The notes under the pieces were generated by a model. That model had not been told where the DNA came from. It did not search any database and was given only the letters and a program-made list of their open reading frames with translations. The translations under genes and the position numbers were made by a program. Below, piece after piece: positions 1 to 6,804 of a stretch of 8,432 nt of DNA. Within the stretch, counting starts at the first letter, position 1. Each line of letters begins with the position of its first letter. Origin of the DNA: Planctomycetia bacterium (GTDB lineage: Bacteria; Planctomycetota; UBA11346); the NCBI GenBank assembly GCA_005801395.1, contig SYDV01000216.1:1-8432 (forward strand), given 5' to 3'.

Positions 1-2
1 AA

Positions 3-761
3 ATACGAACGGCACGCCGATTCCGACGAGAAACGCCGCTCGAACTCCGGGAGGGTTTTAGGGAAGTCTTGCCAAAGTTCGGTTTCTTTGCTCATGGCAG
101 GAGCTTAGCGAAACATGACCTTAGTAAAGGGGATAGGCATGCTGGTCTATCAGGCCGATTTAGCCTGGGAGCCATTCCGACAGCACTCACCGGCATATTA
201 CCACGAGCCATACGCCGACTGGCGAAACTAGCACCGAAATTAATATTAGAAATTAAGCCCGGGACTTCCGAATCTGTTTTTAGCGCCCTGAGCGAGCGTA
301 AAATTGACGCTGGCGTATTCGCATTACCTCCGTTTAAACTGCCCAGCCGTTTTGCCGTGGAGGTGGTGCGCAAAGAACCGTTGATTTTGTTGTCTAAAAA
401 AGGAGCGGGAAAAACACGCCGCGAAAAACTTGAAAATAATCCTTACGTTTGTTTCGATTCCAAGTCATGGGCTGGCAGCGGCGCAGCCAAATTCCTTAAA
501 GATCAGAAAATTCATATCCAACCATCCTACGAATTAGATGCGCTAGAGCCGATTGAAAAAATCGTACAAGAAGGCATGGGCGTTACGCTCGTGCCACTTT
601 GGTCAGGATTGGATACCAATTCGCCCGATCTCGAAATGGATATCATAAACAATGATAGCTACAGCAGAAAGGTGGCGCTGGTGTCACCGAATAACGGTAG
701 CCATCCCAAAGTCATTGCGCTCTTGCGTGAGGCGTTACTCGCCGACGCGAAGACATTGTAA
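3..761 (+). CDS. LysR-type transcriptional regulator, 5' end cut off by the window edge
   Basis: This is a DNA-binding regulator of the LysR family whose N-terminal winged helix-turn-helix lies mostly before the window. The frame is open from base 3. The first codons (RRFRRETPLELREGFREVL) resemble the end of the LysR wing ('LF.R..R.l.LTeaG..lL') and run into a linker helix. The effector-binding domain starts near 'GRFSLGAIPTALTGILP', followed by 'SERKIDAGVF' and 'VQEGMGVTLVP', the usual order for the two alpha/beta subdomains, about 200 residues in all. A TTG at 69 could be read as a start but falls inside the linker helix, so I do not use it. The gene ends with TAA at 759-761. It converges on a decayed oxidoreductase operon, so its target is not evident. 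The effector is unknown. The family call is firm; whether the gene is intact upstream cannot be seen. Confidence 0.8.
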   Translation: MRTARRFRRETPLELREGFREVLPKFGFFAHGRSLAKHDLSKGDRHAGLSGRFSLGAIPTALTGILPRAIRRLAKLAPKLILEIKPGTSESVFSALSERKIDAGVFALPPFKLPSRFAVEVVRKEPLILLSKKGAGKTRREKLENNPYVCFDSKSWAGSGAAKFLKDQKIHIQPSYELDALEPIEKIVQEGMGVTLVPLWSGLDTNSPDLEMDIINNDSYSRKVALVSPNNGSHPKVIALLREALLADAKTL

Positions 762-832
762 CGTTGACAGACGGTATTTTCCAAAGCTAGCCAGCCATGG
801 GTGCACAGCAGCAGATCCGCTCATTGATCAGC

Positions 833-855
833 TACACCGAGGCGAATTCGGTGTA
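833..855. other. Small stem-loop downstream of the LysR-type gene
   Basis: TACACCGA (833-840) and TCGGTGTA (848-855) form a perfect 8-bp stem with a 7-nt loop, starting 71 nt after the LysR-family stop codon. No T-tract follows, so it is a poor intrinsic terminator as it stands. It could be a processing hairpin or part of the repeat-rich region to its right, since 'ACCAATTC' occurs at 855-862 and again at 881-888 inside the neighbouring palindrome. Confidence 0.35.
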
Positions 856-878
856 CCAATTCAACCACTCAGTTTATT

Positions 879-1075
879 ATACCAATTCCGAGTCAAACAT
901 GCCGGATGTAAGAAAAGAATGAATTAACAGGAGGAACGGAGAAACATCGGAAGAGGGAGGGAAATCATGAAAATATCGATATTTATCTCTCGCCTCTGTC
1001 TTGCCTTCCCTCCGTTTCTCCGTTCCTCCTGTTCATTCTCTTCTGATTTAGGCAATGATGACCCGGAATTGGTAT
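879..1075. repeat. Imperfect ~197-bp palindromic element (REP/MITE-like)
   Basis: The ends ATACCAATTCCG (879-890) and CGGAATTGGTAT (1064-1075) are perfect 12-bp inverted repeats. Further in, a 20-bp arm (926-945, containing AGGAGGAACGGAGAAAC) is exactly matched in reverse complement at 1014-1033. The stretches between these pairs also match in part: 'AGAAAAGAATGA' on the left corresponds to 'AGAAGAGAATGA' on the right in reverse complement. The centre holds a perfect 14-bp palindrome, AAATATCGATATTT (971-984). The left arm is purine-rich and the right arm pyrimidine-rich. No transposase is encoded. The structure fits a non-autonomous repeat such as a MITE or REPIN, or a long RNA hairpin. It sits between convergent gene ends, a common place for such repeats. 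Copy number in the genome cannot be judged from one window. Confidence 0.75.
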
Positions 1076-1107
1076 TAATCATACTACAATATAATGAATC
1101 GTGGCGT

Positions 1108-1575
1108 TTACGGTAAGCGCAAATGCTGTAACGACGTCGACTGGAATGGTGGGCGCGCGGTGGTCGACGACCATTCATCCAGAAAACGAGCAGCGGAAAC
1201 GCACACGCGACCTTGGCAGGCGCCCATGCCGCAGCGGGTTAATAATCGCGCTTCGGTCCAGGAATGACAGGCCGCAACGGATTCGGTGGTAACATCTTCG
1301 CAACGACACAGGAGCACCTTGGGAGTGGCAAGTGCTTTGAGTTCCGAACGTAGAGCAAAGCCGCGTTCTAAATGGGCCGCGAACGCGCGGATGGCAAAGC
1401 GTTGCGGCAATAAAGCGGTGGCTGTATCCAACTGATGTGCAACTCCGTGGCCAGCAATACGACCTTCTATGATTGCGGCATCGACACCACCAATACCGAT
1501 CACCTCACCTGCACATAAAATAGAAGGATGACTTATCTGCAGTAATTCGTTCACCACCTCGCGACCTTGCTCTAT
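1108..1575 (-). pseudogene. C-terminal remnant of FAD/NAD(P)-dependent oxidoreductase with BFD-like [2Fe-2S] domain (HcnB / opine oxidase A / hydroxyproline dehydrogenase type)
   Basis: About 155 codons remain of a protein that is normally around 400-470 residues. The surviving part starts near 'GREVVNELLQISHPSIL' and includes 'AGEVIGIGGVDAAIIEG', the FAD-binding segment at the end of the pyridine nucleotide-disulfide oxidoreductase fold. The BFD-like iron-sulfur domain follows, with 'LLCRCEDVT' and, about 25 residues later, 'TRCGMGACQGRVC'. These supply the CxC and CxxxxC cysteines expected for a [2Fe-2S] cluster. The end '...RPPFQ...' and the stop codon (complement of 1108-1110) look like the natural C-terminus. 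The N-terminal nucleotide-binding half is missing, and the preceding sequence belongs to the ferredoxin-like remnant in another frame. An internal deletion therefore joins the two genes. An ATG exists at 1671 in this frame, but the residues between it and about 1575 are the wrong frame of the upstream gene. Confidence 0.82.
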
Positions 1576-1765
1576 TTGACAGCCAAGCGGCATTCGTGAC
1601 CAATACCCATGCCGCATAGTGCCACACGTGGTTCGCCTGTAGCGAACGGCGAATGACCATATTGCCCACATAGCTCAGCGCTGTCGCGACAGTTATGCCA
1701 ACAGGAACGACGTATTCCTGTTTATTGACTGTTATTTTATTTCTTAGTTGAGCGACCTCAGACAT
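1572..1765 (-). pseudogene. Frameshifted, truncated [2Fe-2S] ferredoxin-like small subunit (HcnA type)
   Basis: From the ATG at 1765 the frame reads MSEVAQLRNKITVNKQEYVV, then 'PVGITVATALSYVGN' and 'RRSLQ'. This is the N-terminus of the ~100-residue [2Fe-2S] subunit that partners DAO- and HcnB-type proteins. After CAG (1637-1639) one base appears to be missing. In the shifted frame from 1634 the reading continues 'EPRVALCGMGIGHECRLAV', the family's cluster-binding stretch, and then hits TAG at 1572-1574. The usual motif is CGMGxCxEC; here the second cysteine codon is GGT, encoding Gly, so a cluster ligand is lost as well. The start codon overlaps the stop of the preceding DAO-type remnant (TGA at 1758-1760), a translationally coupled operon arrangement that survives from the intact ancestor. 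Three independent lesions make a functional product very unlikely. Confidence 0.82.
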
Positions 1766-1988
1766 GCTGCACCGCCGATAAAAAACGATCCGCCGCAAAT
1801 GGCGCTGTCGGCAAATGTGGCGTGTCACCGCACATCATTTCCACCAGCAAACGCGCGGTTGCCAGAGCAGTGGTAATACCCAGACCTTCATGACCAGTGG
1901 CGAACCAGACACCGATGTGCGAACAACCGATTAATGGCAGATGATCGGAAGTCGCTAGGCGAAAACCGATCTAACTGCGAATCGCCTG
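1758..1988 (-). pseudogene. C-terminal remnant of DAO-family FAD oxidoreductase (HcnC / D-hydroxyproline dehydrogenase beta type)
   Basis: Read leftward from about 1988, the sequence gives 'GFRLATSDHLPLIG' and then 'FATGHEGLGITTALATARLL', ending in TGA at 1758-1760. This is the FAD-contacting C-terminus of D-amino-acid-oxidase-fold dehydrogenases, whose consensus is roughly 'W.G.RP.TPDg.PliG...atGHeglGi..a..tA.ll'. Directly before 'IGFR' is an in-frame TAG (1971-1973) at the position where the family has Trp, so one TGG-to-TAG change explains it. The frame is open a little further right, but I do not recognise those residues with confidence. The N-terminal ~300 residues, including the GxGxxG FAD motif, are absent, and an intact xylulokinase gene begins 130 bp away. 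The short overlap with the next remnant shows that the three pieces were once one operon. Confidence 0.82.
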
Positions 1989-2118
1989 CCTCAGCCCCGT
2001 TCTCCATCTTTCAATGGAGTTAAGCTGTGCTTTGTGGCGGACTGATGCGGACGCGCGGGCGGGCAAATTAATCATCTCCCGCTTTCCAAATAGCGATTAC
2101 CTCGTGAGGTCTCTCAGA

Positions 2119-3585
2119 TTAAACGCTGTGGCAATAATCGCGAATCGCTGGATAGAGCGCACGGAAACGTCCACTGATGGCCTGATATGCTTTCACCGCT
2201 TTGCGATCTGGGGTAAATGTTTTTACCACGGGACCAGCAGCGCAGGCGGTTTTCACGGACACGCCGCAAGCACCCACTAAAGCTAAACGCGCGCCACCGA
2301 GGGCTGGACCAGCATCAGCGCCTTCGCGTAACACGATGCGCGCATCGCAGACGTTGGCGAGGATTTGCATCCACACATCGCTGCGTGTGCCGCCGCCGGT
2401 CACCGTGGCTTCTTTCACCACGGTGCCCGCCTCACGAATCAGGCGCAGAGATTCTGCTAAGCCAAGACTAATGCCTTCGAGCACAGCGCGCGTCAAATGG
2501 GCTCGGGTGTGTAAACGCGCTAAACCAATAAAGGCACCGCGTGCTTGGGCATCACACAATGGGGTGCGTTCGCCGGTCAAATACGGCAAAAAGGTTAAGC
2601 CTTCTGCACCGAGCGGCGCGCTGCCAGCTTCGTTGCACAATTTTCCAAAATCAACACCAGGGGCACAGGTATCGCGGTACCACTGCAACGAACCAGCTGC
2701 GGATAACATGACACCCATTTGATGCCAAGTGCCTGGGATGGCATGACAAAACGTGTGTAAGCGACCGTCTTTTTCAGGGCTATAGCCTTTGGTCGTGGTA
2801 AATACCACGCCCGAAGTTCCCAATGCAATCGTAGTTTGGCCTGGGCTGACACTGCCAGCGCCAACTGCGCCAGCAGCCTGATCACCAGCACCGCCAACCA
2901 CGGGCACGCCAACGGGAATACCAAGTTCTTTGGCTGCAGCAGCGTGCACCGTGCCACTGATCTCGGTGCCTTCAATTAATCGACCAAGGTAACTTTCATC
3001 AATATTACAGACCGCTAACATTTTTTTCGACCATCGGCGTTTAGCGACATCCATTAATAACATGCCAGCGCCGTCAGACATTTCGGCAACCTTGTCACCC
3101 GTCAGGAGAAAGCGCAGGTAATCTTTGGGCAACAATACGGTACGAACGCGTTTCCATAATTTCGCTTCGTTGCGCTGTACCCACAGTAATTTTGGTGCCG
3201 TAAAGCCGACTAAGGCGCGATTACCTGTTTCTTTGATGACTCCGGGAAATTTTTTATGAATTAAATCGCATTCGGCCTGGCAGCGACCATCATTCCACAA
3301 AATTGCTGGGCGCACGACTTGGTCTTTGGCATCCAATAAGGTCGCCCCGTGCATTTGACCGCCGATGCCGATGCCTTCAATTTTTTCCTTTGGACATAAT
3401 TTGATGACCTCGCGCACGGATTGGACTAAGCCCTTCCACCAATCGCTGGGATTTTGTTCACTCCACAACGGACGTGGCGTCGATAATACATATGCAGCAG
3501 TGGCTGAGGCAAGAATTTTACCGTTGCGCGCAACGAGAACTGTTTTGCAACCAGAGGTTCCGAGATCAATTCCAAGTACGGCCAT
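2119..3585 (-). CDS. xylB: Xylulokinase
   Basis: It phosphorylates D-xylulose with ATP to D-xylulose 5-phosphate in the cytoplasm, the second step of the isomerase pathway for xylose. The 488 residues match the usual FGGY sugar kinase length. The N-terminal phosphate loop is 'GIDLGTSGCKTVLV' (residues 5-18). The substrate strand 'GIGIGGQMHGATLLD' (71-85) and 'AILWNDGR' (94-101) are typical of xylulokinases. 'GGAGDQAAGAVG' (231-242) supplies the catalytic base, Asp235. 'TFLPYLTGERTP' (331-342) and 'TGGGTRSDVW' (396-405) are the second-domain and ATP-site motifs. The ATG at 3583-3585 has an AGGA Shine-Dalgarno (complement of 3593-3596). The gene lies 57 bp after the pyrophosphatase gene with no hairpin between them, so the two are probably co-transcribed from the divergent region before xylA. 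A ribulokinase-like substrate is the alternative, but the adjacent xylA makes xylulose far more likely. Confidence 0.96.
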   Translation of the reverse strand: MAVLGIDLGTSGCKTVLVARNGKILASATAAYVLSTPRPLWSEQNPSDWWKGLVQSVREVIKLCPKEKIEGIGIGGQMHGATLLDAKDQVVRPAILWNDGRCQAECDLIHKKFPGVIKETGNRALVGFTAPKLLWVQRNEAKLWKRVRTVLLPKDYLRFLLTGDKVAEMSDGAGMLLMDVAKRRWSKKMLAVCNIDESYLGRLIEGTEISGTVHAAAAKELGIPVGVPVVGGAGDQAAGAVGAGSVSPGQTTIALGTSGVVFTTTKGYSPEKDGRLHTFCHAIPGTWHQMGVMLSAAGSLQWYRDTCAPGVDFGKLCNEAGSAPLGAEGLTFLPYLTGERTPLCDAQARGAFIGLARLHTRAHLTRAVLEGISLGLAESLRLIREAGTVVKEATVTGGGTRSDVWMQILANVCDARIVLREGADAGPALGGARLALVGACGVSVKTACAAGPVVKTFTPDRKAVKAYQAISGRFRALYPAIRDYCHSV

Positions 3586-3642
3586 GGGTTTTTCCTAAGT
3601 AGAATGTCGATGTGGCAAAAGTCAGATAAGCGTACGTCGTGA

Positions 3643-4317
3643 TTAGTGAGCTGGCGGCACGTTTTGCTTAGCGATCTTAACCGTCAATGGGTCTTTTTTC
3701 GCTTTTTTCATGCTGCGGGCGGCAATTAAACGTTTCGCCTCTTTGGACTTTTTGCCCTTCGGCGTCAATTCATCCCAGCGATCAATTAAACCCTCTTTCA
3801 AGTCCTTATAACGTTGAATCGACGCTTCGATGACTTGATGGGCAACCAAGCGATCTTCCCAACCGTAGGTGTCCGACTTTTTCCCTTCTAAATCTTTATA
3901 GATGTTAAAGAAATAGTCGACTTCAGCCAAATAATGGCTGGCTAAATGTTGTAGGCCATGGACCTCGCGCATACGCGGATCACTAACCGGCACGGCTAAG
4001 ATTTTATGATCCAAACCCATATCATCGCGCATGATAAGCACGCCTAGGGGACGCACTTCAATCAGACAGCCCGTAAAGGTAGGATGTTCAACGATTACCA
4101 CGACGTCCAACGGGTCACCGTCTTCGGCGTGGGTCTGTGGGATAAAACCATAAGCACCGGGATAATGGACTGGACTATAGAGCGTCCGATCAAGCCGGAA
4201 CACGTTCATTTGCTTGTCGTATTCGTACTTGTTCGATGAGCCCTTCGGAATCTCGATAACGGCATTGATAACGTTTGGGATATCGGTTCCCGTTGGGAGA
4301 TCCATGTAGTTGGTCAT
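3643..4317 (-). CDS. ppa: Soluble family I inorganic pyrophosphatase with a basic C-terminal tail
   Basis: It hydrolyses pyrophosphate to two phosphates in the cytoplasm, pulling biosynthetic reactions forward. The signature 'EDGDPLDVVV' (residues 65-74) holds the metal-binding Asp66, Asp68 and Asp71. 'MRDDMGLDHK' (96-105) supplies Asp98, Asp103 and Lys105, which correspond to Asp97, Asp102 and Lys104 of the E. coli enzyme. 'EIPKGSSNKYEYD' (22-34) and 'YPGAYGFIPQT' (52-62) are the substrate-loop segments. At 224 residues it is longer than the roughly 175 typical of bacterial forms. The extra part is a Lys/Arg-rich tail from about residue 186 ('KGKKSKEAKR', 'SMKKAKKDP'). The ATG at 4315-4317 has a GAGGA Shine-Dalgarno (complement of 4321-4325). 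It is the first gene of a likely two-gene unit with xylB and diverges from xylA, an unusual company for a housekeeping enzyme. Confidence 0.95.
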   Translation of the reverse strand: MTNYMDLPTGTDIPNVINAVIEIPKGSSNKYEYDKQMNVFRLDRTLYSPVHYPGAYGFIPQTHAEDGDPLDVVVIVEHPTFTGCLIEVRPLGVLIMRDDMGLDHKILAVPVSDPRMREVHGLQHLASHYLAEVDYFFNIYKDLEGKKSDTYGWEDRLVAHQVIEASIQRYKDLKEGLIDRWDELTPKGKKSKEAKRLIAARSMKKAKKDPLTVKIAKQNVPPAH

Positions 4318-4505
4318 AAGTCCTCGTGGTGATGGGCGAAGAAGCTAACCAGCAGTGGTCAAACCGCAACCCCAGGCAGTCCTTCATAAACGGCAATAAA
4401 ATCACGAATTTGCCTGAATGAAAGCGGTTCCACAAAACACTTGGCTTTCATAAAATCGGCCTAGCATGCTCACCACATCTCTTAAAGAACCTCTCCGGAG
4501 CCCCT
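4318..4505. promoter_or_regulatory. Divergent control region between ppa-xylB and xylA-araC units
   Basis: This 188-bp gap separates two units transcribed away from each other, so both promoters and probably the binding sites of the AraC-type regulator lie here. The octamer TTCATAAA occurs twice in direct orientation (4383-4390 and 4447-4454), 64 bp apart, roughly six helical turns. The two copies are extended by similar bases (CTTCATAAACGG and TTTCATAAAATCGG), which is compatible with direct-repeat AraC-family sites but is weak evidence. TTGGCT (4441-4446) and TAGCAT (4462-4467), 15 bp apart, are a poor sigma-70 match for xylA. The xylA Shine-Dalgarno is CGGAG (4496-4500), five bases before the ATG. 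I see no convincing promoter for the leftward unit. Confidence 0.5.
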
Positions 4506-5834
4506 ATGGCCAAGTCATTTACCCCCTACTTCAAAAATATCCCTGACATTCGTTACGAAGGGCCGCAGTCGGACAATCCACTCGCCTACAAATACTTTGA
4601 TCCGAAGGCTAAGATCCTCGGCAAGCCAATGAAAGATTGGATGCGCAACGCGGTTTGTTACTGGCATACCTTCCGTGGTACGGCGCTCGACATTTTTGGA
4701 CCAGGCACGTTGGTTCGTCCATGGGAAGATGGCACCAACTCGTTGGATATGGCCTTAAAACGCACTGAAGTGGTGTTCGATTTCGTCTCGAAATTGGACG
4801 TTGAATATTATTGCTTCCATGATCGCGATGCTTCGCCTGAAGGCAAAGATTTAACGGAAACCAACAGCAACCTGTGGGCCATCGCCGAAAAATTAAAATC
4901 GCTGCAAAAAGCCAGCGGTATTAAATTGCTGTGGGGCACCGCCAATATGTTTAGTCACCCGCGTTACAGCCAGGGTGCGTCGACCAGTCCAAATGCGGAT
5001 GTGTTTGCCCATTGCGCTAATTCGGTCAAAGAAATGTTAGATGTCAGTAAATTCTTAGGCGGCGAAAACTACGTTTTCTGGGGTGGTCGCGAAGGCTACA
5101 ATACGTTGCTCAACACCGATATGGGTCGCGAAGCAGATCACGCTGCGGCGTTCTTCCATATGGCGGTGAATTACGCTAAGAAAATTGGCTTTAAAGGCCA
5201 GTTCTTAATCGAACCAAAAGCCTGCGAACCAACCAAGCACCAGTACGATTTCGACTCCGCAACCGTGCTCGGATTCTTGCGTAAATACGGCCTAGAAAAA
5301 CATTTCAAACTGAATATCGAACAAAATCATGCAACCCTCGCTGGTCATGATTTCTGTCACGAATTAGCGGTGTGCGACGCCAACGATGCCCTTGGTTCAA
5401 TCGACTCGAATCGTGGTGACGTGATGAATGGTTGGGACACGGATCAATTCCCCAACGACTACCGTGAATGCGCACAAGCCTGGACGATTATTCTGCAAAA
5501 GAAGAACGGCCTTGGAACCGGCGGACTCAACTACGACGCCAAAGTTCGCCGCGATAGTTACGACATCGAAGATATGTTCTACGCCCACATTTGCGGCATC
5601 GACACCTGGGCGCGCGGCCTGCGTATTGCGGAAAAAATTATTAAAGACGGAAAAATCAGCGGTTTTGTTGATCAGCGCTATAGCAGTTATGATAAGGGCA
5701 TTGGCAAGACGATCGAAAGCGGCAAGGCCACATTCGAATCCTTGCAGAAGTATATCTTAGCCAAAGGTGAAGCTGCTCCCAACAATTCGGCTCGCCAAGA
5801 GTATCTTGAAAACTTGATCAACACCTACTGCTGA
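4506..5834 (+). CDS. xylA: Xylose isomerase (group II)
   Basis: It interconverts D-xylose and D-xylulose in the cytoplasm using two divalent metal ions, the entry step of xylose catabolism. The 442 residues and an N-terminal extension ('[17 protein letters not shown]') mark the longer group II class. Visible catalytic features are '[11 protein letters not shown]' (residues 103-113) with the ring-opening His105 and Asp108, and 'FWGGREGY' (191-198). Metal-site residues follow: '[14 protein letters not shown]' (235-248) with Glu236 and Lys238, '[14 protein letters not shown]' (270-283) with Glu272 and His275, 'GSIDSNRGD' (297-305) with Asp300, 'WDTDQFP' (310-316) with Asp311 and Asp313, and 'LNYDAK' (341-346) with Asp344. 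All expected ligands are present, so the enzyme should be active. The gene leads a unit with the AraC-type regulator 7 bp downstream and diverges from ppa-xylB. Confidence 0.98.
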   Translation: MAKSFTPYFKNIPDIRYEGPQSDNPLAYKYFDPKAKILGKPMKDWMRNAVCYWHTFRGTALDIFGPGTLVRPWEDGTNSLDMALKRTEVVFDFVSKLDVEYYCFHDRDASPEGKDLTETNSNLWAIAEKLKSLQKASGIKLLWGTANMFSHPRYSQGASTSPNADVFAHCANSVKEMLDVSKFLGGENYVFWGGREGYNTLLNTDMGREADHAAAFFHMAVNYAKKIGFKGQFLIEPKACEPTKHQYDFDSATVLGFLRKYGLEKHFKLNIEQNHATLAGHDFCHELAVCDANDALGSIDSNRGDVMNGWDTDQFPNDYRECAQAWTIILQKKNGLGTGGLNYDAKVRRDSYDIEDMFYAHICGIDTWARGLRIAEKIIKDGKISGFVDQRYSSYDKGIGKTIESGKATFESLQKYILAKGEAAPNNSARQEYLENLINTYC

Positions 5835-5836
5835 GG
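5832..5836 (+). promoter_or_regulatory. Shine-Dalgarno of the araC-type gene overlapping the xylA stop codon
   Basis: The sequence TGAGG contains the xylA stop codon (TGA, 5832-5834) and a GAGG ribosome-binding core (5833-5836), five bases before the ATG at 5842. This supports the ATG at 5842 over the in-frame ATGs at 5956 and 5995. It also suggests that translation of the regulator is coupled to that of xylA. Confidence 0.6.
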
Positions 5837-5841
5837 TTTTC

Positions 5842-6789
5842 ATGACGATCGCCGATCATAGTGCTCCATTAGCTCAGATCGGCGATCGCCCTGGTTGGCA
5901 AAACGCTATACCAACCGACCATACCTTTGTATCATCCCGAGAGTCGAGGTCGAATATGGACGTTGTCGTCGCCCCACTGGTTGGCGGAACCACGATGGTG
6001 CCGCGTGATATTCATTGCCGACTTCTCTACACGGGATTCACCACCGTAACGCCTGACTCGTGGGCTCATTCTCTGTGTAATCCGTATTGGCGGTTATATC
6101 AAAACTTGGACGACGGCGCTTCTGTGCTGACACCTGATGGTGAATTTCATTTACCCGCTGGTCGTTTGGCATTGATTCCCGCATGGGGGCGCTTTCAAAG
6201 TCGCTGTATTCGTCCCGTTCGTCATTTTTATATTCATTTTGATCCGCAGGGTTTAAGTGGCGATTGGGAACGAGAACATTTTACTCGCCCGATTATTTTG
6301 CCGGCTGATGCGGAAAGCGAAAAATTTGCGCTCTCACTTCATACACGCGATGAGCAGTCCTTATTATGGCGTTCACGCATTCAAAATTTAGTGCTAAGCA
6401 CCTTGATTAAAGCCTTAGATAATTTGCCAGAAGGCGTTTTGGAACGATTCGATCAACAAGTCGCTGGTCGCGACCCAGTTGCTCCGGCATTACGTCACAT
6501 CGAAGGTAATTTACATGATAAATTACCGGTCCCAACATTGGCTAACTTATGTAATTTAAGCGTCGACCATTTCAGCCGCGTCTTCCGTCAATTATTGGGT
6601 CAGACTCCCACTCGCTATATTCAAGAACGCCGCGTCGCAGTAGCGGCAGAACGTTTAGTCAGCACGAATGATGATATCACTTTAGTCGCGGCAGAAACTG
6701 GTTTTGCTAACCGCTATCATTTTACCCGCGTTTTTGCCCAACGCATGGGCGTACCGCCAGCGTCTTATCGACGAACTGGTCGGGTATAA
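5842..6789 (+). CDS. AraC-family transcriptional regulator, probably xylose-responsive (XylR-like)
   Basis: The 315 residues have the standard AraC plan: an N-terminal cupin-like effector domain and a C-terminal double helix-turn-helix. The sensor part includes 'NPYWRLYQNLDDGASV' (80-95), 'GEFHLPAGRLALIP' (100-113) and 'VRHFYIHFDPQG' (126-137), typical strands of the sugar-sensing beta barrel. The DNA-binding part spans about 215-311. Its first helix-turn-helix is around 'TLANLCNLSVDHFSRVFRQ' (232-250), and the second, 'ITLVAAETGFANRYHFTRVF' (279-298), carries the conserved 'A...GF.....F.R.F' pattern. The gene starts 7 bp after xylA, with its ribosome-binding site overlapping the xylA stop, so it is almost certainly in the same transcript. 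By position it likely controls xylA and the divergent ppa-xylB. I infer xylose as the ligand from context only. It is not a clear copy of E. coli XylR, which is longer (about 390 residues) with a periplasmic-binding-protein-like sensor. Confidence 0.9.
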   Translation: MTIADHSAPLAQIGDRPGWQNAIPTDHTFVSSRESRSNMDVVVAPLVGGTTMVPRDIHCRLLYTGFTTVTPDSWAHSLCNPYWRLYQNLDDGASVLTPDGEFHLPAGRLALIPAWGRFQSRCIRPVRHFYIHFDPQGLSGDWEREHFTRPIILPADAESEKFALSLHTRDEQSLLWRSRIQNLVLSTLIKALDNLPEGVLERFDQQVAGRDPVAPALRHIEGNLHDKLPVPTLANLCNLSVDHFSRVFRQLLGQTPTRYIQERRVAVAAERLVSTNDDITLVAAETGFANRYHFTRVFAQRMGVPPASYRRTGRV

Positions 6790-6804
6790 GGGAAGGCTTT
6801 TTTT

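Noticed and set aside
69..71. TTG at 69 as the start of the LysR-type gene
   Set aside because: The frame is open to the window edge, the upstream codons resemble the end of the LysR DNA-binding domain, and a start here would leave an effector domain without DNA binding.
967..1116. A 49-codon open frame (ATG at 967, TAA at 1114-1116) with a GGAGGG sequence five bases before its start
   Set aside because: Most of it runs through the right arm of the palindromic element, so its composition is set by the inverted repeat and not by protein selection. The GGAGGG belongs to the purine-rich left arm. I see no recognisable domain.
924..1178. An 84-codon open frame on the minus strand across the palindrome
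   Set aside because: It is read from the repeat and from an antisense-frame part of the oxidoreductase remnant, with no recognisable motif. Such frames are a common false gene call in repeats of this type.
1505..1828. A 107-codon minus-strand frame as an intact protein
   Set aside because: Only its middle part (from the ATG at 1765 to about 1637) is homologous to the [2Fe-2S] subunit. What precedes it is the wrong frame of the DAO remnant, and what follows is past the frameshift.
2097..2118. A terminator hairpin after xylB (ACCTC/GAGGT)
   Set aside because: The stem has at most five base pairs with a two-base loop and no U-tract follows.
2201..2722. A 173-codon plus-strand frame antisense to xylB
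   Set aside because: It is a shadow of xylB, rich in Pro, Ala and Arg with no domain, and has no ribosome-binding site.
6768..6804. A terminator after the AraC-type gene made of CGAC/GTCG and the T7 run
   Set aside because: The stem is only four base pairs and lies about 17 nt from the T-run, too weak and too far for a confident intrinsic terminator.
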